In this document: piece after piece, positions 27,962 through 39,162 of the stretch | Layout of the letters: each line of letters opens with the position of its first letter | Numbering within the stretch: position 1 is the stretch's first letter | The notes under the pieces: generated by a model | Told to the model about the DNA's origin: nothing | Seen by the model: only the letters and a program-made list of their open reading frames with translations | Database searches by the model: none | Assembly (NCBI GenBank): GCA_900471925.1 | Contig: UCGV01000002.1 | Span: 339,940 to 403,939 of the forward strand | Source: Hyphomicrobiales bacterium | Lineage (GTDB): Bacteria > Pseudomonadota > Alphaproteobacteria > Rhizobiales > Rhizobiaceae | Length of the DNA: 64,000 nucleotides | Direction: 5' to 3' | Position numbers and translations under genes: made by a program

Positions 27962-27999
27962 AAAAAATTCGGCCCGGAATTTTTTTGTCATCCGGGCCG
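27962..27999 (-). terminator. Intrinsic terminator of the FYDLN acidic protein gene
   Basis: On the minus strand CGGCCCGGA (27999-27991) pairs with TCCGGGCCG (27978-27970), followed by a T run (27967-27962), 13 bases after the stop. Confidence 0.85.
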
Positions 28000-28011
28000 A
28001 TATTCGTGTGA

Positions 28012-28392
28012 TCAGACTTCGTCTTCGTCGCCAGTGACGCCGATGATGTCGCTCATGTCGTCATCCTCGTCATCTTCGTCCACTTCGAGGAATGTATCGT
28101 CGTCATCGCCTTCGACTTCGACATCGTCATCGCCCATATCGGGGATATCGTCGCCGGAAGCGTTGTCATCGGCGTCTTCGAGCGAAACCAGTTCGACTTC
28201 GGTGTTTTCGGTATCGACCTCAGCGACCTCGTCCTCATCCTGAACTTCAGCGATCGCCGCCGTTTCCTGGAAGAAAGAAAGAGGATAGGATTTTCCGGTG
28301 TAAGGAGAAACGATCGGGTCCCGGTTCAGGTCGTAGAACTTCTTGCCGGTTTCAGGATCGGTGCGCTTGGTTCCAAGTTCCGCTTTCGCCAC
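28012..28392 (-). CDS. TIGR02300 / FYDLN-acid family protein
   Basis: 126 residues. A conserved N-terminal 45 residues (AELGTKRTDPETGKKFYDLN, then DPIVSPYTGKSYPL) resembles a small nucleic-acid- or zinc-binding-like head without its Cys. It is followed by an extremely acidic tail rich in Asp/Glu. The family is named for FYDLN and is common in alphaproteobacteria with no known function. Start GTG at 28392 with GAGG at six bases. It stands next to tRNA-Ala and is divergent from aroA. Confidence 0.88.
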   Translation of the reverse strand: MAKAELGTKRTDPETGKKFYDLNRDPIVSPYTGKSYPLSFFQETAAIAEVQDEDEVAEVDTENTEVELVSLEDADDNASGDDIPDMGDDDVEVEGDDDDTFLEVDEDDEDDDMSDIIGVTGDEDEV

Positions 28393-28572
28393 TATAAGCC
28401 TCGTGAGAATGGCCGAATGCGAGATTCGGCAAATGCCGTCAAACCGGCGTTCTATTCGGAATTTATAAGCCGGTCCCCTTAATCGCTACGGCTTGCCATG
28501 TCAAAGCCAAACTTCGCCGGGCACTTCAGGCCTTTTCATCGGCATTCCGGATGACCGTTCCGGAAGATTGTG

Positions 28573-28632
28573 CTAACCAGCCGCGATTGCCGCAAGACCG
28601 GCAGGCAAAATGTGCCGGCACCGGTTGGTTAG
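28573..28632 (+). promoter_or_regulatory. Bipartite RNA hairpin upstream of aroA
   Basis: The outer stem CTAACCAGCCG (28573-28583) pairs with CGGTTGGTTAG (28622-28632), 11 bp with one wobble. It encloses an inner stem CCGGCA (28598-28603) / TGCCGG (28613-28618). It ends 36 bases before the aroA ATG, so it could be a leader control element. No T tract follows. Confidence 0.5.
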
Positions 28633-28665
28633 TGGCGCGAATATCATGCCTTTGCAAGGGATTAG

Positions 28666-30021
<1,356 letters not shown>

Positions 30022-30022
30022 C

Positions 30023-30664
30023 ATGTACCAGCCACCGCATTTCCGCGAAGACGATCCTGGCGTACAGCACGCGCTGATCCGCGCGCATCCGCTTGGCCTG
30101 CTGATCACGGCGGGCGCGTCGGGACTGATCGCCAATTCCGTGCCGTTCCATCTCGATGCAGAGGCGTCCGAAAAGGGAACGTTGCGGCTGCATCTGGCGC
30201 GGGCAAACGGACAATGGCGCGATATCGCCGCCGGTGCGCCGGTGCTCGCCGTTTTCCAGGGCGCCAACTCCTATGTCACGCCCTCCTGGTACAAGACCAA
30301 GGCCGAGACCGGCAAGGTCGTGCCAACGTGGAACTACGCGATGGTGCAGGCACGCGGGCCGGCCCGGGTGATAGAGGATGCCGGTTGGCTGCTTGCGCAG
30401 ATCAACGGCATTACCGGTGAGCACGAGGGCCAGCGTGAAAGGCCATGGTCGGTCGGCGATGCGCCCGACGATTTCATCTGCGCGCAGCTCAAGGGCATTA
30501 TCGGAATCGAAATCGAGATTGCCGAGATCGAAGGCAAATGGAAAGTAAGCCAGAACCGGCCGGTTGCCGACCGCGAAGGTGTTGCCAATGGCCTCGGCGA
30601 AATGGCAGAGCAGGCCGAAATGCAGGAACTGGTGCGCCGCTATGGCGGCCTCGGCACGGAATGA
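30023..30664 (+). CDS. PaiB-like FMN-binding protein
   Basis: 213 residues of the PaiB/FMN-binding split-barrel family: start [12 protein letters not shown], then [20 protein letters not shown] (flavin-binding region), [13 protein letters not shown] and a C-terminal [23 protein letters not shown]. The Bacillus PaiB was described as a negative regulator of degradative enzymes and sporulation. Rhizobial members more likely are flavin- or haem-binding enzymes of unknown role. It begins one base after aroA. Confidence 0.88.
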   Translation: MYQPPHFREDDPGVQHALIRAHPLGLLITAGASGLIANSVPFHLDAEASEKGTLRLHLARANGQWRDIAAGAPVLAVFQGANSYVTPSWYKTKAETGKVVPTWNYAMVQARGPARVIEDAGWLLAQINGITGEHEGQRERPWSVGDAPDDFICAQLKGIIGIEIEIAEIEGKWKVSQNRPVADREGVANGLGEMAEQAEMQELVRRYGGLGTE

Positions 30665-30668
30665 TCTC

Positions 30669-31319
30669 ATGACTGGCAGCTTCATCATCGCCATCGACGG
30701 CCCGGCGGCGGCCGGCAAGGGCACGCTTTCACGGGGGATCGCCGAACAGTACGGCTTTCACCAACTCGATACCGGCCTCACCTACCGGGCAACGGCCAAG
30801 GCGCTGATCGATGCGGGATTGCCGCTTGACGACGAAGCCGTCGCTGAAAAGATGGCACGCGAGGTTGAACTCGCCGGCCTGGATCGCGATATATTGTCGA
30901 GACACGAGATCGGCGAAGCCGCCTCGAAAATTGCAGTCATGCCGGCGGTCCGCCGGGCGCTGGTCGAGGCGCAGCGGCGATTTTCCGAGAGGCTGCCGGG
31001 GGCTGTCCTCGACGGGCGCGATATCGGCACCGTTGTCTGCCCTCAGGCGCCGGTCAAACTCTATGTGACGGCATCGCCGGAAGTGCGCGCCAAGCGTCGC
31101 TATGACGAGATCATCGGCAAGGGCGGCGCAGCAAATTTCGATGCGATCTTTGAAGACGTCAAGCGACGCGACGATCGCGACATGAACCGGGCGGACAGCC
31201 CGATGAAACCGGCAGTCGATGCGCACTTGCTTGACACGTCGGAAATGAGTATAGAGGCCGCGTTTCAAGCTGCTAAGTCGTTTATTGACACCGCCTTGAG
31301 CCGAAATGCCCAAAAATAA
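30669..31319 (+). CDS. cmk: Cytidylate kinase
   Basis: 216 residues. P-loop [19 protein letters not shown], then the CMP-site helix [37 protein letters not shown] and the lid [17 protein letters not shown]. It phosphorylates CMP and dCMP. The frame is open upstream within the PaiB-like gene, but the ATG at 30669, four bases past its stop, begins the P-loop domain. The order cmk-rpsA is conserved across bacteria. Confidence 0.95.
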   Translation: MTGSFIIAIDGPAAAGKGTLSRGIAEQYGFHQLDTGLTYRATAKALIDAGLPLDDEAVAEKMAREVELAGLDRDILSRHEIGEAASKIAVMPAVRRALVEAQRRFSERLPGAVLDGRDIGTVVCPQAPVKLYVTASPEVRAKRRYDEIIGKGGAANFDAIFEDVKRRDDRDMNRADSPMKPAVDAHLLDTSEMSIEAAFQAAKSFIDTALSRNAQK

Positions 31320-31491
31320 GCTGTTTTCCGTGCTTCAAGCGCGGGACGCATTGCCAAATAAAGCCTGAAATTCCGTCCAAGCGCCGGATTGCCTTCGTAA
31401 GAGAGGGCGGACTGGGTTCAGGCCTGTTCAACACGAACCAACCGGCGCATACGTGAGCCTTGACGCTATCGAAGGCCACGCAGGAGATTTT

Positions 31492-33195
31492 ATGTCAGTA
31501 GCAACTCCCACTCGCGATGATTTCGCGGCCCTTCTCGAAGAATCCTTTGCCAAGAACGATCTGGCCGAAGGCTATGTTACCAAGGGTATCGTCACGGGCA
31601 TCGAAAAGGATGTCGCCGTTGTTGACGTCGGCCTGAAGGTCGAAGGCCGCATCGCGCTCAAGGAATTCGGCGCACGTGCCAAGGACGGTTCGCTGAAGGT
31701 CGGCGACGAAGTCGAAGTCTACGTCGAGCGCATCGAAAACGCGCTGGGCGAAGCTGTTCTGTCGCGCGAGAAGGCTCGCCGCGAAGAAAGCTGGATCAAG
31801 CTCGAAGCCAAGTTCGAAGCTGGCGAGCGCGTCGAAGGCGTTATCTTCAACCAGGTCAAGGGTGGCTTCACGGTCGACCTCGACGGTGCGATCGCCTTCC
31901 TGCCGCGTTCTCAGGTCGATATCCGCCCGATCCGCGACGTTACTCCGCTGATGCACAACCCGCAGCCCTTCGAAATCCTCAAGATGGACAAGCGCCGCGG
32001 CAACATCGTGGTTTCGCGCCGTACGGTTCTGGAAGAATCCCGTGCCGAGCAGCGTTCTGAAATCGTTCAGAACCTCGAAGAAGGCCAGGTTGTTGACGGC
32101 GTCGTCAAGAACATCACCGATTACGGTGCGTTCGTTGACCTCGGCGGCATCGACGGCCTGCTGCACGTCACCGACATGGCATGGCGCCGTGTGAACCATC
32201 CGTCGGAAATCCTGAACATCGGCCAGCAGGTCAAGGTTCAGATAATCCGCATCAACCAGGAAACCCACCGCATCTCGCTCGGCATGAAGCAGCTCGAGTC
32301 CGATCCGTGGGATGGCATCCAGGCCAAGTATCCGGAAGGCAAGAAGATCTCCGGTACGGTCACGAACATCACCGACTACGGTGCGTTCGTCGAGCTGGAG
32401 CCGGGCATCGAAGGCCTGATCCACATCTCGGAAATGTCCTGGACCAAGAAGAACGTTCACCCCGGCAAGATCCTGTCCACGAGCCAGGAAGTCGAAGTCG
32501 TCGTTCTCGAAGTCGATCCGTCCAAGCGTCGTATTTCGCTCGGCCTCAAGCAGACGCTGGAAAACCCGTGGGCAGCATTCGCCCGCAGCCATCCGGCCGG
32601 CACTGAAGTCGAAGGCGAAGTCAAGAACAAGACCGAATTCGGCCTGTTCATCGGCCTCGACGGCGATGTTGACGGCATGGTGCACCTTTCGGACCTCGAC
32701 TGGAACCGTCCGGGCGAACAGGTCATCGAAGAGTTCAACAAGGGTGACGTGGTCAAGGCCGTCGTTCTCGACGTCGACGTCGAGAAGGAACGTATCTCGC
32801 TCGGCATCAAGCAGCTCGGCAAGGACTCGGTTGGCGAAGCAGCAGCTTCCGGCGACCTGCGCAAGAATGCAGTCGTTTCTTGCGAAGTCATCGCAGTCAA
32901 CGACGGCGGTATCGAAGTGAAGCTCGTCAGCCACGAGGACATCACTTCCTTCATCCGTCGTGCCGACCTCGCTCGCGATCGCGACGAGCAGCGTCCGGAA
33001 CGCTTCTCGATCGGCCAGACCGTCGATGCCCGCGTGACCAACTTCTCCAAGAAGGACCGCAAGATCATGCTGTCCATCAAGGCTCTGGAAATCGCTGAAG
33101 AGAAGGAAGCCGTTGCTCAGTTCGGTTCGTCCGACTCGGGCGCTTCGCTCGGCGACATCCTTGGCGCGGCTCTGAAGAACCGCGGCGGCGAATAA
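31492..33195 (+). CDS. rpsA: 30S ribosomal protein S1
   Basis: 567 residues with six S1 OB-fold repeats (about 28-90, 110-175, 195-265, 280-350, 365-435, 450-525), each with the pattern GxVxxxxxxGxxVxLxxxxxGxxHxS. The third and fourth share NITDYGAFV. It binds mRNA for initiation. The start is ATG 31492, preceded by AGGAG at five bases, so it has a real Shine-Dalgarno site. It lies 172 bases after cmk; that gap shows no gene. A strong terminator follows. Confidence 0.97.
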   Translation: MSVATPTRDDFAALLEESFAKNDLAEGYVTKGIVTGIEKDVAVVDVGLKVEGRIALKEFGARAKDGSLKVGDEVEVYVERIENALGEAVLSREKARREESWIKLEAKFEAGERVEGVIFNQVKGGFTVDLDGAIAFLPRSQVDIRPIRDVTPLMHNPQPFEILKMDKRRGNIVVSRRTVLEESRAEQRSEIVQNLEEGQVVDGVVKNITDYGAFVDLGGIDGLLHVTDMAWRRVNHPSEILNIGQQVKVQIIRINQETHRISLGMKQLESDPWDGIQAKYPEGKKISGTVTNITDYGAFVELEPGIEGLIHISEMSWTKKNVHPGKILSTSQEVEVVVLEVDPSKRRISLGLKQTLENPWAAFARSHPAGTEVEGEVKNKTEFGLFIGLDGDVDGMVHLSDLDWNRPGEQVIEEFNKGDVVKAVVLDVDVEKERISLGIKQLGKDSVGEAAASGDLRKNAVVSCEVIAVNDGGIEVKLVSHEDITSFIRRADLARDRDEQRPERFSIGQTVDARVTNFSKKDRKIMLSIKALEIAEEKEAVAQFGSSDSGASLGDILGAALKNRGGE

Positions 33196-33222
33196 TCTTT
33201 CGCTGATCCTTTGAGTTATGAA

Positions 33223-33254
33223 GAACCCGCCGGAGCGATCCGGCGGGTTCTTTT
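33223..33254 (+). terminator. Intrinsic terminator of rpsA
   Basis: GAACCCGCCGG (33223-33233) / CCGGCGGGTTC (33240-33250), 11 perfect pairs, followed by TTTT. Confidence 0.92.
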
Positions 33255-33260
33255 ATTTTG

Positions 33261-33327
33261 GAAAGCTGCCCAAAGTTCATTGTCCCCGCGCAATCCGCTG
33301 CGGACATCTGCTGGAATTGCTCTGGGT
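33261..33327. repeat. Rhizobium-type intergenic repeat, copy 3
   Basis: Contains CGCGCAATCCGCTGCGG and ends GCTGGAATTGCTCTGG, matching the ends of the copies at 20.34 and 26.86 kb. It lies directly after the rpsA terminator and touches the stop codon of the convergent gene. Confidence 0.5.
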
Positions 33328-34880
33328 TACTCCCAGCCGACCATGCGCTGATAGAGGGCATAAACCGGATCAGCCACCGTTGCCGGAGTGGCAGACGGAT
33401 CGGGATCGAACATTTTCGGCTGGCGTCGCTCCTCGCGCGGAGCATCCCCCTCGCCGGTCTGCTGCTCTTCACCACCCTGACCGGATTGCGCCTGCTGCTG
33501 TTGCTGCTGGTCCTGCGAGCCGCCACCTTCATGATGGCGATGAGGCGGCTCATCGGACTTCGTGGCCTTATATTCATCGCGGGCGAACTGGTAAGGCGTC
33601 TGCGTGTAGGGCAGACCGTCCGGCATACGTGCTGCAAGCGGTACATAGGAGGGAGTTTCGACCATGGCAACCGGAACGGGCTGCGGCTGGGCGGCTATTT
33701 CCCTGACGGGGCGCGGCGCCTGAGCGGCTATCTCGGCCTGCGACGGGCGGGACGCCTGGGCGGCCTGGGCCGATGCAGGCTCAACCATGTCTTCCGGAAT
33801 CGTGCGGGCCACGCTCTCCGTTGCTTCGCTGATAACGGCCTCGTCCAGCATGGCGTCGATTTCGACGGCTGCTTCGACAGGCGCATCGATCAACAGGGCG
33901 GCGACTTCCTGCTCGCGTATGACCGATGCGATCATCTGCGATACCTGATCAGTCATGGAGCTGGCGATACCGGTCCAGTTTCGCGGGATGACCGGATCGG
34001 GTTTGGCAGAAACTGCGTGCGGCTCAGGCTGTTGGGGCTCGGCAAGCTCAACCTGTTCCGGCTGGATGGCTTCCTGCTCGCCCGACAGCGTGAACGTGGC
34101 CCCGTCATCGGTCTCGCGCGGAGTAGCCGACAGCGGGAGCGTTTCACGCATTACAGCGGTAGGGGCGGACTGCTCGCGATTGCCGCCTTCCTGGCCCACG
34201 ACAATCGTATCAGCAGCGGGGGCGACAGCGCTCTCAGCGAGAACAGTTTCCTCGGCGACCGCAGGCGGGGTGGCACTTTCGACAGGCTTTGCGGCCGTTG
34301 GTTGGCGCGTGGCCGCGTCCTGAAGCTGAATCTCCGGCCGTCCTTCGGCGCGCGCTGGTGGTGATGCGTCGTTCTGGCCATAGGAGCGCACCACGGCGCG
34401 AGCCGCCAGGTCCCTGTCCTTATAGCGGGCGGCCTCGAGATAAGCGATAACACGCGCAGCCTCCGGACCCGTGGGATCCTTGAGGGATGCGACGACCATC
34501 TTTAACGGCAGGCTGTGCCCGTCGTCAGAAAGCTGGCGCTCGACCTGTTCCAGTTCCGCGGCCGGCAGGCGACGGATAGCGTCGGCGACGCGGCTGGCAA
34601 ATGCCTGATCGGATTCGCCCTCGCCACGCTCCAGCGCAAGGGTGTTTCCAGCAGCATTGATGATATCGAGAAGCGCTTCAATCATGCGCTGACGCGCGGC
34701 AATGAGCAGAATATTGAGCTTGCCGGCTATTGCGGCATTTAGATCGGCGGCTTCGACTGCATTTACCGGGGTGGGGGCGACCACCGAACGGCCAAGGCCA
34801 CCGGCAACGATCGCCGCCGTCTGACCCTGAGAAGAAAGGCTCGCATTGGACGCTGAACGAACGGGAGACAACACAGGCAT
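33327..34880 (-). CDS. Rhizobiales-type protein of unknown function, Gln/Pro-rich
   Basis: 517 residues, no signal peptide or membrane helix. The N-terminal 150 residues are helical and seem best ordered (LNAAIAGKLNILLIAARQRMIEALLDIIN). The middle is Pro/Ala/Glu-rich and disordered, with a Gln run (QDQQQQQQAQ) near 465. It ends in a conserved-looking DPVYALYQRMVGWE. I do not recognise the family. Such length and composition resemble flagellar hook-length-control-like or polar scaffold proteins, but that is a guess. Start: ATG 34880 has GGAG only one base before it. A GTG two codons later (34874) is seven bases from the same site and may be the true start. Confidence 0.75.
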   Translation of the reverse strand: MPVLSPVRSASNASLSSQGQTAAIVAGGLGRSVVAPTPVNAVEAADLNAAIAGKLNILLIAARQRMIEALLDIINAAGNTLALERGEGESDQAFASRVADAIRRLPAAELEQVERQLSDDGHSLPLKMVVASLKDPTGPEAARVIAYLEAARYKDRDLAARAVVRSYGQNDASPPARAEGRPEIQLQDAATRQPTAAKPVESATPPAVAEETVLAESAVAPAADTIVVGQEGGNREQSAPTAVMRETLPLSATPRETDDGATFTLSGEQEAIQPEQVELAEPQQPEPHAVSAKPDPVIPRNWTGIASSMTDQVSQMIASVIREQEVAALLIDAPVEAAVEIDAMLDEAVISEATESVARTIPEDMVEPASAQAAQASRPSQAEIAAQAPRPVREIAAQPQPVPVAMVETPSYVPLAARMPDGLPYTQTPYQFARDEYKATKSDEPPHRHHEGGGSQDQQQQQQAQSGQGGEEQQTGEGDAPREERRQPKMFDPDPSATPATVADPVYALYQRMVGWE

Positions 34881-35103
34881 GCTCCTTCGTAAAGTGGCTA
34901 TGAAAGCAGGTTCTACAAAGAGACCGCGCTCATCCGGTCCCTTGCATCCTGGCAGATCCTCCTGTCCGCACCGGCGCATTGCTGGCGCCGTCGAATGCTT
35001 AAAAATTAAGGATAAAGTTACCTAAAATATCTTAACGAATAGCTAATGGCTGCAGAGGGAAGCGCTGCGCCCATGTCGGCATTGTTCGAATGCGGCGCTG
35101 ATA

Positions 35104-35730
35104 TCAGCTATGGGCGAAGATATCGGCCTCTTCCCAGCCGAGAAGATCGAGCTTGGCGCGCGTCGGCAGGAATTCGAAACACGCCGTCGCGTGTTCCAGA
35201 CGCCCGTCCCGAATCAGGCGCTGGTTGAGCTTGTCACGTAGCGCATGCAGGTAGAGCACGTCGGACGCAGCATATTCGAGCTGCGCCTGCGAGAGCGTTT
35301 CGGCCGCCCAGTCGGAAGATTGCTGCGCCTTGGAAATATCGACCTCCAGCATCTCCTTCAAATTGTCCTTCAGGCCATGTCGATCCGTATAGGTGCGGGT
35401 CAGGCGCGAGGCGATCTTCGTGCAGAAGACCGGCGTCGTGGTGACGCCGAATGTATGGAAGAGCACGGCGATATCGAAGCGGCCGTAGTGAAAGATCTTC
35501 TGGCGCGAGGGATCGGCAAGAAGCGCTACCAAATTCGGCGCGTCCTTCTGGCCGGCAGCAATGCGGATTACATCGGCCGAGCCATCGCCCGGCGAAAGCT
35601 GCACGACGCAGAGACGATCCCGGCGCGGCACGAGACCCAACGTTTCGGTATCGATGGCGATCGCACCGGTATAGCGGGCGGCATCGGCCGCAGAAATATC
35701 ACCTTGGTGGAAACGAATGATGGCCGCCAT
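35104..35730 (-). CDS. Ribonuclease D-like 3'-5' exonuclease
   Basis: 208 residues, the DEDDy exonuclease core only: ExoI AIDTETLGL, ExoII FHYGRFDIAVL, ExoIII YAASDVLYLHAL. The HRDC domains of full-length RNase D are absent, the normal situation for this short alphaproteobacterial form. It probably trims tRNA or other RNA 3' ends. Start ATG 35730 (MAAIIRFHQGD) with GAGAGAT upstream. The longer frame is unlikely. It lies near slyX on the same strand. Confidence 0.9.
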   Translation of the reverse strand: MAAIIRFHQGDISAADAARYTGAIAIDTETLGLVPRRDRLCVVQLSPGDGSADVIRIAAGQKDAPNLVALLADPSRQKIFHYGRFDIAVLFHTFGVTTTPVFCTKIASRLTRTYTDRHGLKDNLKEMLEVDISKAQQSSDWAAETLSQAQLEYAASDVLYLHALRDKLNQRLIRDGRLEHATACFEFLPTRAKLDLLGWEEADIFAHS

Positions 35731-35840
35731 AGGATCTCTCTCGTTCAGCTTCGTCTTTTTGGGGCTATATCGCAAAGGGCCTAGGCGCGAAACCGCTTTC
35801 GTGCCGCCGACCATTCGATGGCTGCGACAATATGGAGCAC

Positions 35841-36050
35841 TCAGTAGTGCGGCGGCTTGGTGATCCCCGGCGCTTCCAGCGACTGCTCTTCAAGACTGAG
35901 GAATCGCTCCGTCAACCGGTCGAGCTTGGCGCGGGTCTGCTCCACGACCTTCCATTGCTCGGCGAGCTGATCGGAGAGCTCATCGATCGTCTTCGCCTGA
36001 TGGGCCAGCATTTCTTCCAGTCTGGTGATGCGGGCTGCGGCGTCGGACAT
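35841..36050 (-). CDS. SlyX family protein
   Basis: 69 residues, a short coiled coil (RITRLEEMLAHQAKTIDELSDQL) with the family C-terminus SLEAPGITKPPHY (PPHY motif). Function unknown; named after the slyD-adjacent gene of enterobacteria. Start ATG 36050 is preceded by GGAG at about eight bases. The upstream frame to 36077 has no ribosome site. Confidence 0.9.
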   Translation of the reverse strand: MSDAAARITRLEEMLAHQAKTIDELSDQLAEQWKVVEQTRAKLDRLTERFLSLEEQSLEAPGITKPPHY

Positions 36051-36219
36051 CGGTTTTCTCCTTGAAGTCAGTGCCACTCCAAAGCTGAAATAGACCAGGG
36101 CGTCAACGGTTTCGAGAGGCGGCGAGAAGGATTCCTAAAGTGAACCATTTGGATCCTAAAGGCCCTTGCCGCATCTCCTCATGTGGGGTAGGCCGTTGTC
36201 CACTCAGGGAGGATATTTG

Positions 36220-37635
36220 ATGGATGTAGGTAACGGCTTTCTTCATCAGGACCGGCTCTTTCCCGCCGATCCGGCAACGCGGACAATCGCGCGCGATCTC
36301 TACGAGACAGTAAGCGGCCTCCCGATCGTCAGCCCTCACGGACATACCGAACCGGCATGGTTTGCAGACGACAAGGCATTCGAAGACGCCTCCTCGCTGC
36401 TCATCATTCCCGACCATTACATCTTCCGCATGCTGCACAGCACCGGCACCAAGCTCGACGAGCTCGGCGTGCCGCGCCTCGACGGCAAGCCGGTTTCGAG
36501 TGGGCGGGATATCTGGCGCGCTTTCGCCGCCAAGTACCATCTTTTCCGCGGAACGCCTTCGAGCCTCTGGGTCGATCATGCGATGTCGGCCGTGCTCGGC
36601 TGCACTGAGCCGCTGACGACTGACAATGCCGATGCGCTCTACGATCATATCAATGCGCAGCTCAAGCTTCCGGAGTTCCGGCCACGAGCGCTGCATCAGC
36701 GTTTCGGTATCGAAACGATTGCCACGACGGAAGGCGCGCTCGATCCGTTGCTGCACCATCAGAAGATGGCAGCTGACGGCTGGATCGGCAAAGTGCGCAC
36801 GACCTACCGGCCCGACAGCGTCACCGACCCCGATGCCGTCGGCTTCCGCGACAATCTCGTCAAGTTCGGCGAGATCACGGGTTGCGACATTGCAAAGTGG
36901 GACGGGCTGATCGATGCGCATCGCAAGCGGCGCGCCTATTTCCGCCAGTTCGGCGCGACAGCGACGGACCATGGCGTACCGACCGCCTTTACCGCGGACC
37001 TGCCGCTAACCGAAAAGCAGGCGCTGCTGGACAAGGCGCTGAAGGGGCCGCTTTCGGTTGCAGATGCCGAGCTTTTCCGTGGGCAGATGATGACGGAAAT
37101 GGCCGGACTGTCGGCCGAGGACGGCATGGTCATGCAGATCCATGCCGGCGCACGCCGCAATACAGACCGCGAGCTTTTCGAAACCCGCGGGCCGAACATG
37201 GGCGCCGACATTCCGACACGCACCGACTGGGTCGGCGGCCTTAACGCCTTGTTGTCGAAATACGGCCATGCGCCTAATCTGCGCATCCTGCTCTTCACGC
37301 TCGACGAAACGACTTATTCCCGCGAGCTGGCACCGATGGCTGGCCACTGGGCCTGCCTGATGATCGGACCGCCGTGGTGGTTCCATGATAGCCCGCTCGG
37401 TATTCGCCGCTATCTCGACCAAGTCGTGGAGACGGCCGGCTTTGCCAATCTCGCCGGTTTCAACGACGATACGCGTGCGCTTCTGTCGATCCCCGCCCGC
37501 CACGATGTCTGGCGTCGCGAGGTCTGCCGCTACCTGGCGCAGCTTACCGCTGAGCACCGGATTTCCAAGAAGGAAGCCGAGATCGTGGCGCGCGAACTTT
37601 CCTATGAAAATGCGAAGAGGGCCTACAAGCTGTGA
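36220..37635 (+). CDS. uxaC: Glucuronate/galacturonate isomerase
   Basis: 471 residues of the amidohydrolase-fold uronate isomerase family: the metal-binding SPHGHTEPAWF, HYIFRMLHSTG, RGTPSSLWVDHAM and IHAGARRNTDRELFETRGPN. It interconverts D-glucuronate with D-fructuronate (or D-galacturonate with tagaturonate) in the Ashwell pathway. Start ATG 36220 with GGGAGGAT upstream. Its stop overlaps the next start (GTGA), so the reductase is coupled to it. The uxuA-type dehydratase needed next is not in the window. Confidence 0.95.
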   Translation: MDVGNGFLHQDRLFPADPATRTIARDLYETVSGLPIVSPHGHTEPAWFADDKAFEDASSLLIIPDHYIFRMLHSTGTKLDELGVPRLDGKPVSSGRDIWRAFAAKYHLFRGTPSSLWVDHAMSAVLGCTEPLTTDNADALYDHINAQLKLPEFRPRALHQRFGIETIATTEGALDPLLHHQKMAADGWIGKVRTTYRPDSVTDPDAVGFRDNLVKFGEITGCDIAKWDGLIDAHRKRRAYFRQFGATATDHGVPTAFTADLPLTEKQALLDKALKGPLSVADAELFRGQMMTEMAGLSAEDGMVMQIHAGARRNTDRELFETRGPNMGADIPTRTDWVGGLNALLSKYGHAPNLRILLFTLDETTYSRELAPMAGHWACLMIGPPWWFHDSPLGIRRYLDQVVETAGFANLAGFNDDTRALLSIPARHDVWRREVCRYLAQLTAEHRISKKEAEIVARELSYENAKRAYKL

Positions 37636-39089
37636 GCGAAAGACTGCAGACCATGACCGGCCTTGCGCCGACGGCAAAGCTCCCAGCCTATGACCGGAAC
37701 GCGCTGAAGGCCGGCATCCTGCATCTTGGCCCCGGCGCTTTCTTCCGTGCGCATTTTGCGCCTTTCACGGATGGTGCGCTTGAAGCGGCCGGCGGCGACT
37801 GGGGCATCGAAGTGGCGAGCCTGCGCACGCCTGACGTCGCGGACAATCTCACAGCCCAGAACGGGCTCTACACGGTGCTGATCCGCGATACCCAGGGCAC
37901 GACGGCCCATGTCACGGGCGCGATCCTGAAGGCTTATGTGGCGCCGCGCGATCCGGCGGCGCTGCTTGCGCGGCTCGAAGACCCCGCTATCCGCATCGTC
38001 AGCATGACTGTGACAGAAAAAGCCTATGGCTTTGACCCGGCAACCGGCGGACTCGACCTTAAACATCCCGATATCATTGCCGATCTTGCCAACCGGCACG
38101 CGCCGCGCGGCGTCATCGGCTATATCGTCGAGGGTCTGGCTCGGCGCCGGGCGAAGGGTATCACGCCCTTTACACCGCTCAGCTGCGATAACCTGCCGAG
38201 CAACGGCGCAGTTCTGAAGCGTCTGGTGCTGGAATTCACCTCACGCATCGATCCGGAACTGTCTGGCTGGATCGAAGCGAATGTGCCGTTCCCGTCCACG
38301 ATGGTTGACCGCATCACGCCGGCAAGCACCGATGCGACCTATGCCGATGCCAAGCGCCTGACTGGCCGCGCTGACATGGCGGCAATCGAGACCGAACCTT
38401 TTACCCAATGGGTGATCGAAGACCATTTCGCCAACGGCCGACCGACATGGGAAAAGGTTCACGGTGCGCTGATGGTCGAAGAAGTCTCGGCCTATGAAAA
38501 GATGAAGCTGCGCATGCTGAATGGCGCGCATTCGCTGCTCGCCTATCTTGGATACATAGCGGGCTATGAATTCATTCGCGATGTGATGGATGATGCCGGA
38601 TTGGCAGCACTTGCGCGCCGGCAGATGAATGCGGCAGCTGCTACGCTCGATCCGGTCCCCGGCATTGATCTCAACGCTTATGCCGACGAATTGATAGCAC
38701 GCTTTGCAAACAAGGCGATTGCGCACCGAACCTACCAGATCGCCATGGACGGTACCCAGAAGCTGCCGCAGCGTCTGCTGGAACCGGCAACGGAAGCGCT
38801 TGCCAAGGGCAGTAAGGCGGAAACCTATGCGATCGCGGTGGCCGCATGGATGCGCTACGCGATCGGTGTTGATCGCAACGGTGAGCGCTACGAGCTGCGC
38901 GACCCCCGTGCCGAAGAGATCGCGGCATTGATCGCAGAGGTGCCGCGCAACGGCGGGGCGATTTCGACAGCGCTCTTCAAACTTCCGGGTCTGTTTCCAA
39001 AGGCGCTCACAGAGAATGCCGGCTGGACTGAGGATGTGGCGAACAAGCTGGAAGTCCTGATCCAGGACAACCGGTTGCCGCTCTTCTGA
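37632..39089 (+). CDS. Mannitol dehydrogenase family protein, probable fructuronate reductase
   Basis: 485 residues. Long-chain polyol dehydrogenase fold: the N-terminal NAD domain starts with ILHLGPGAFFRAHFA and the catalytic domain has the Lys/Asn/His set in YEKMKLRMLNGAHSLLAYLG. It would reduce D-fructuronate to D-mannonate. The coupling with uxaC supports this over mannitol use. Start: GTG 37632 overlapping the uxaC TGA. An ATG seven codons later (37653) is an alternative. Confidence 0.88.
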   Translation: MSERLQTMTGLAPTAKLPAYDRNALKAGILHLGPGAFFRAHFAPFTDGALEAAGGDWGIEVASLRTPDVADNLTAQNGLYTVLIRDTQGTTAHVTGAILKAYVAPRDPAALLARLEDPAIRIVSMTVTEKAYGFDPATGGLDLKHPDIIADLANRHAPRGVIGYIVEGLARRRAKGITPFTPLSCDNLPSNGAVLKRLVLEFTSRIDPELSGWIEANVPFPSTMVDRITPASTDATYADAKRLTGRADMAAIETEPFTQWVIEDHFANGRPTWEKVHGALMVEEVSAYEKMKLRMLNGAHSLLAYLGYIAGYEFIRDVMDDAGLAALARRQMNAAAATLDPVPGIDLNAYADELIARFANKAIAHRTYQIAMDGTQKLPQRLLEPATEALAKGSKAETYAIAVAAWMRYAIGVDRNGERYELRDPRAEEIAALIAEVPRNGGAISTALFKLPGLFPKALTENAGWTEDVANKLEVLIQDNRLPLF

Positions 39090-39101
39090 GCATTGACTCG
39101 A

Positions 39102-39133
39102 TCCTCATCCCTGCGTCTTTGCGAGGATGAGGA
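39102..39133. terminator. Hairpin between convergent genes
   Basis: TCCTCATCC (39102-39110) / GGATGAGGA (39125-39133), nine perfect pairs, without a clear T tract. It probably limits read-through between the uronate operon and the DMGDH-like gene. Confidence 0.45.
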
Positions 39134-39162
39134 AACGTTAGCCTCGTACCGCCAGAGCCGTT

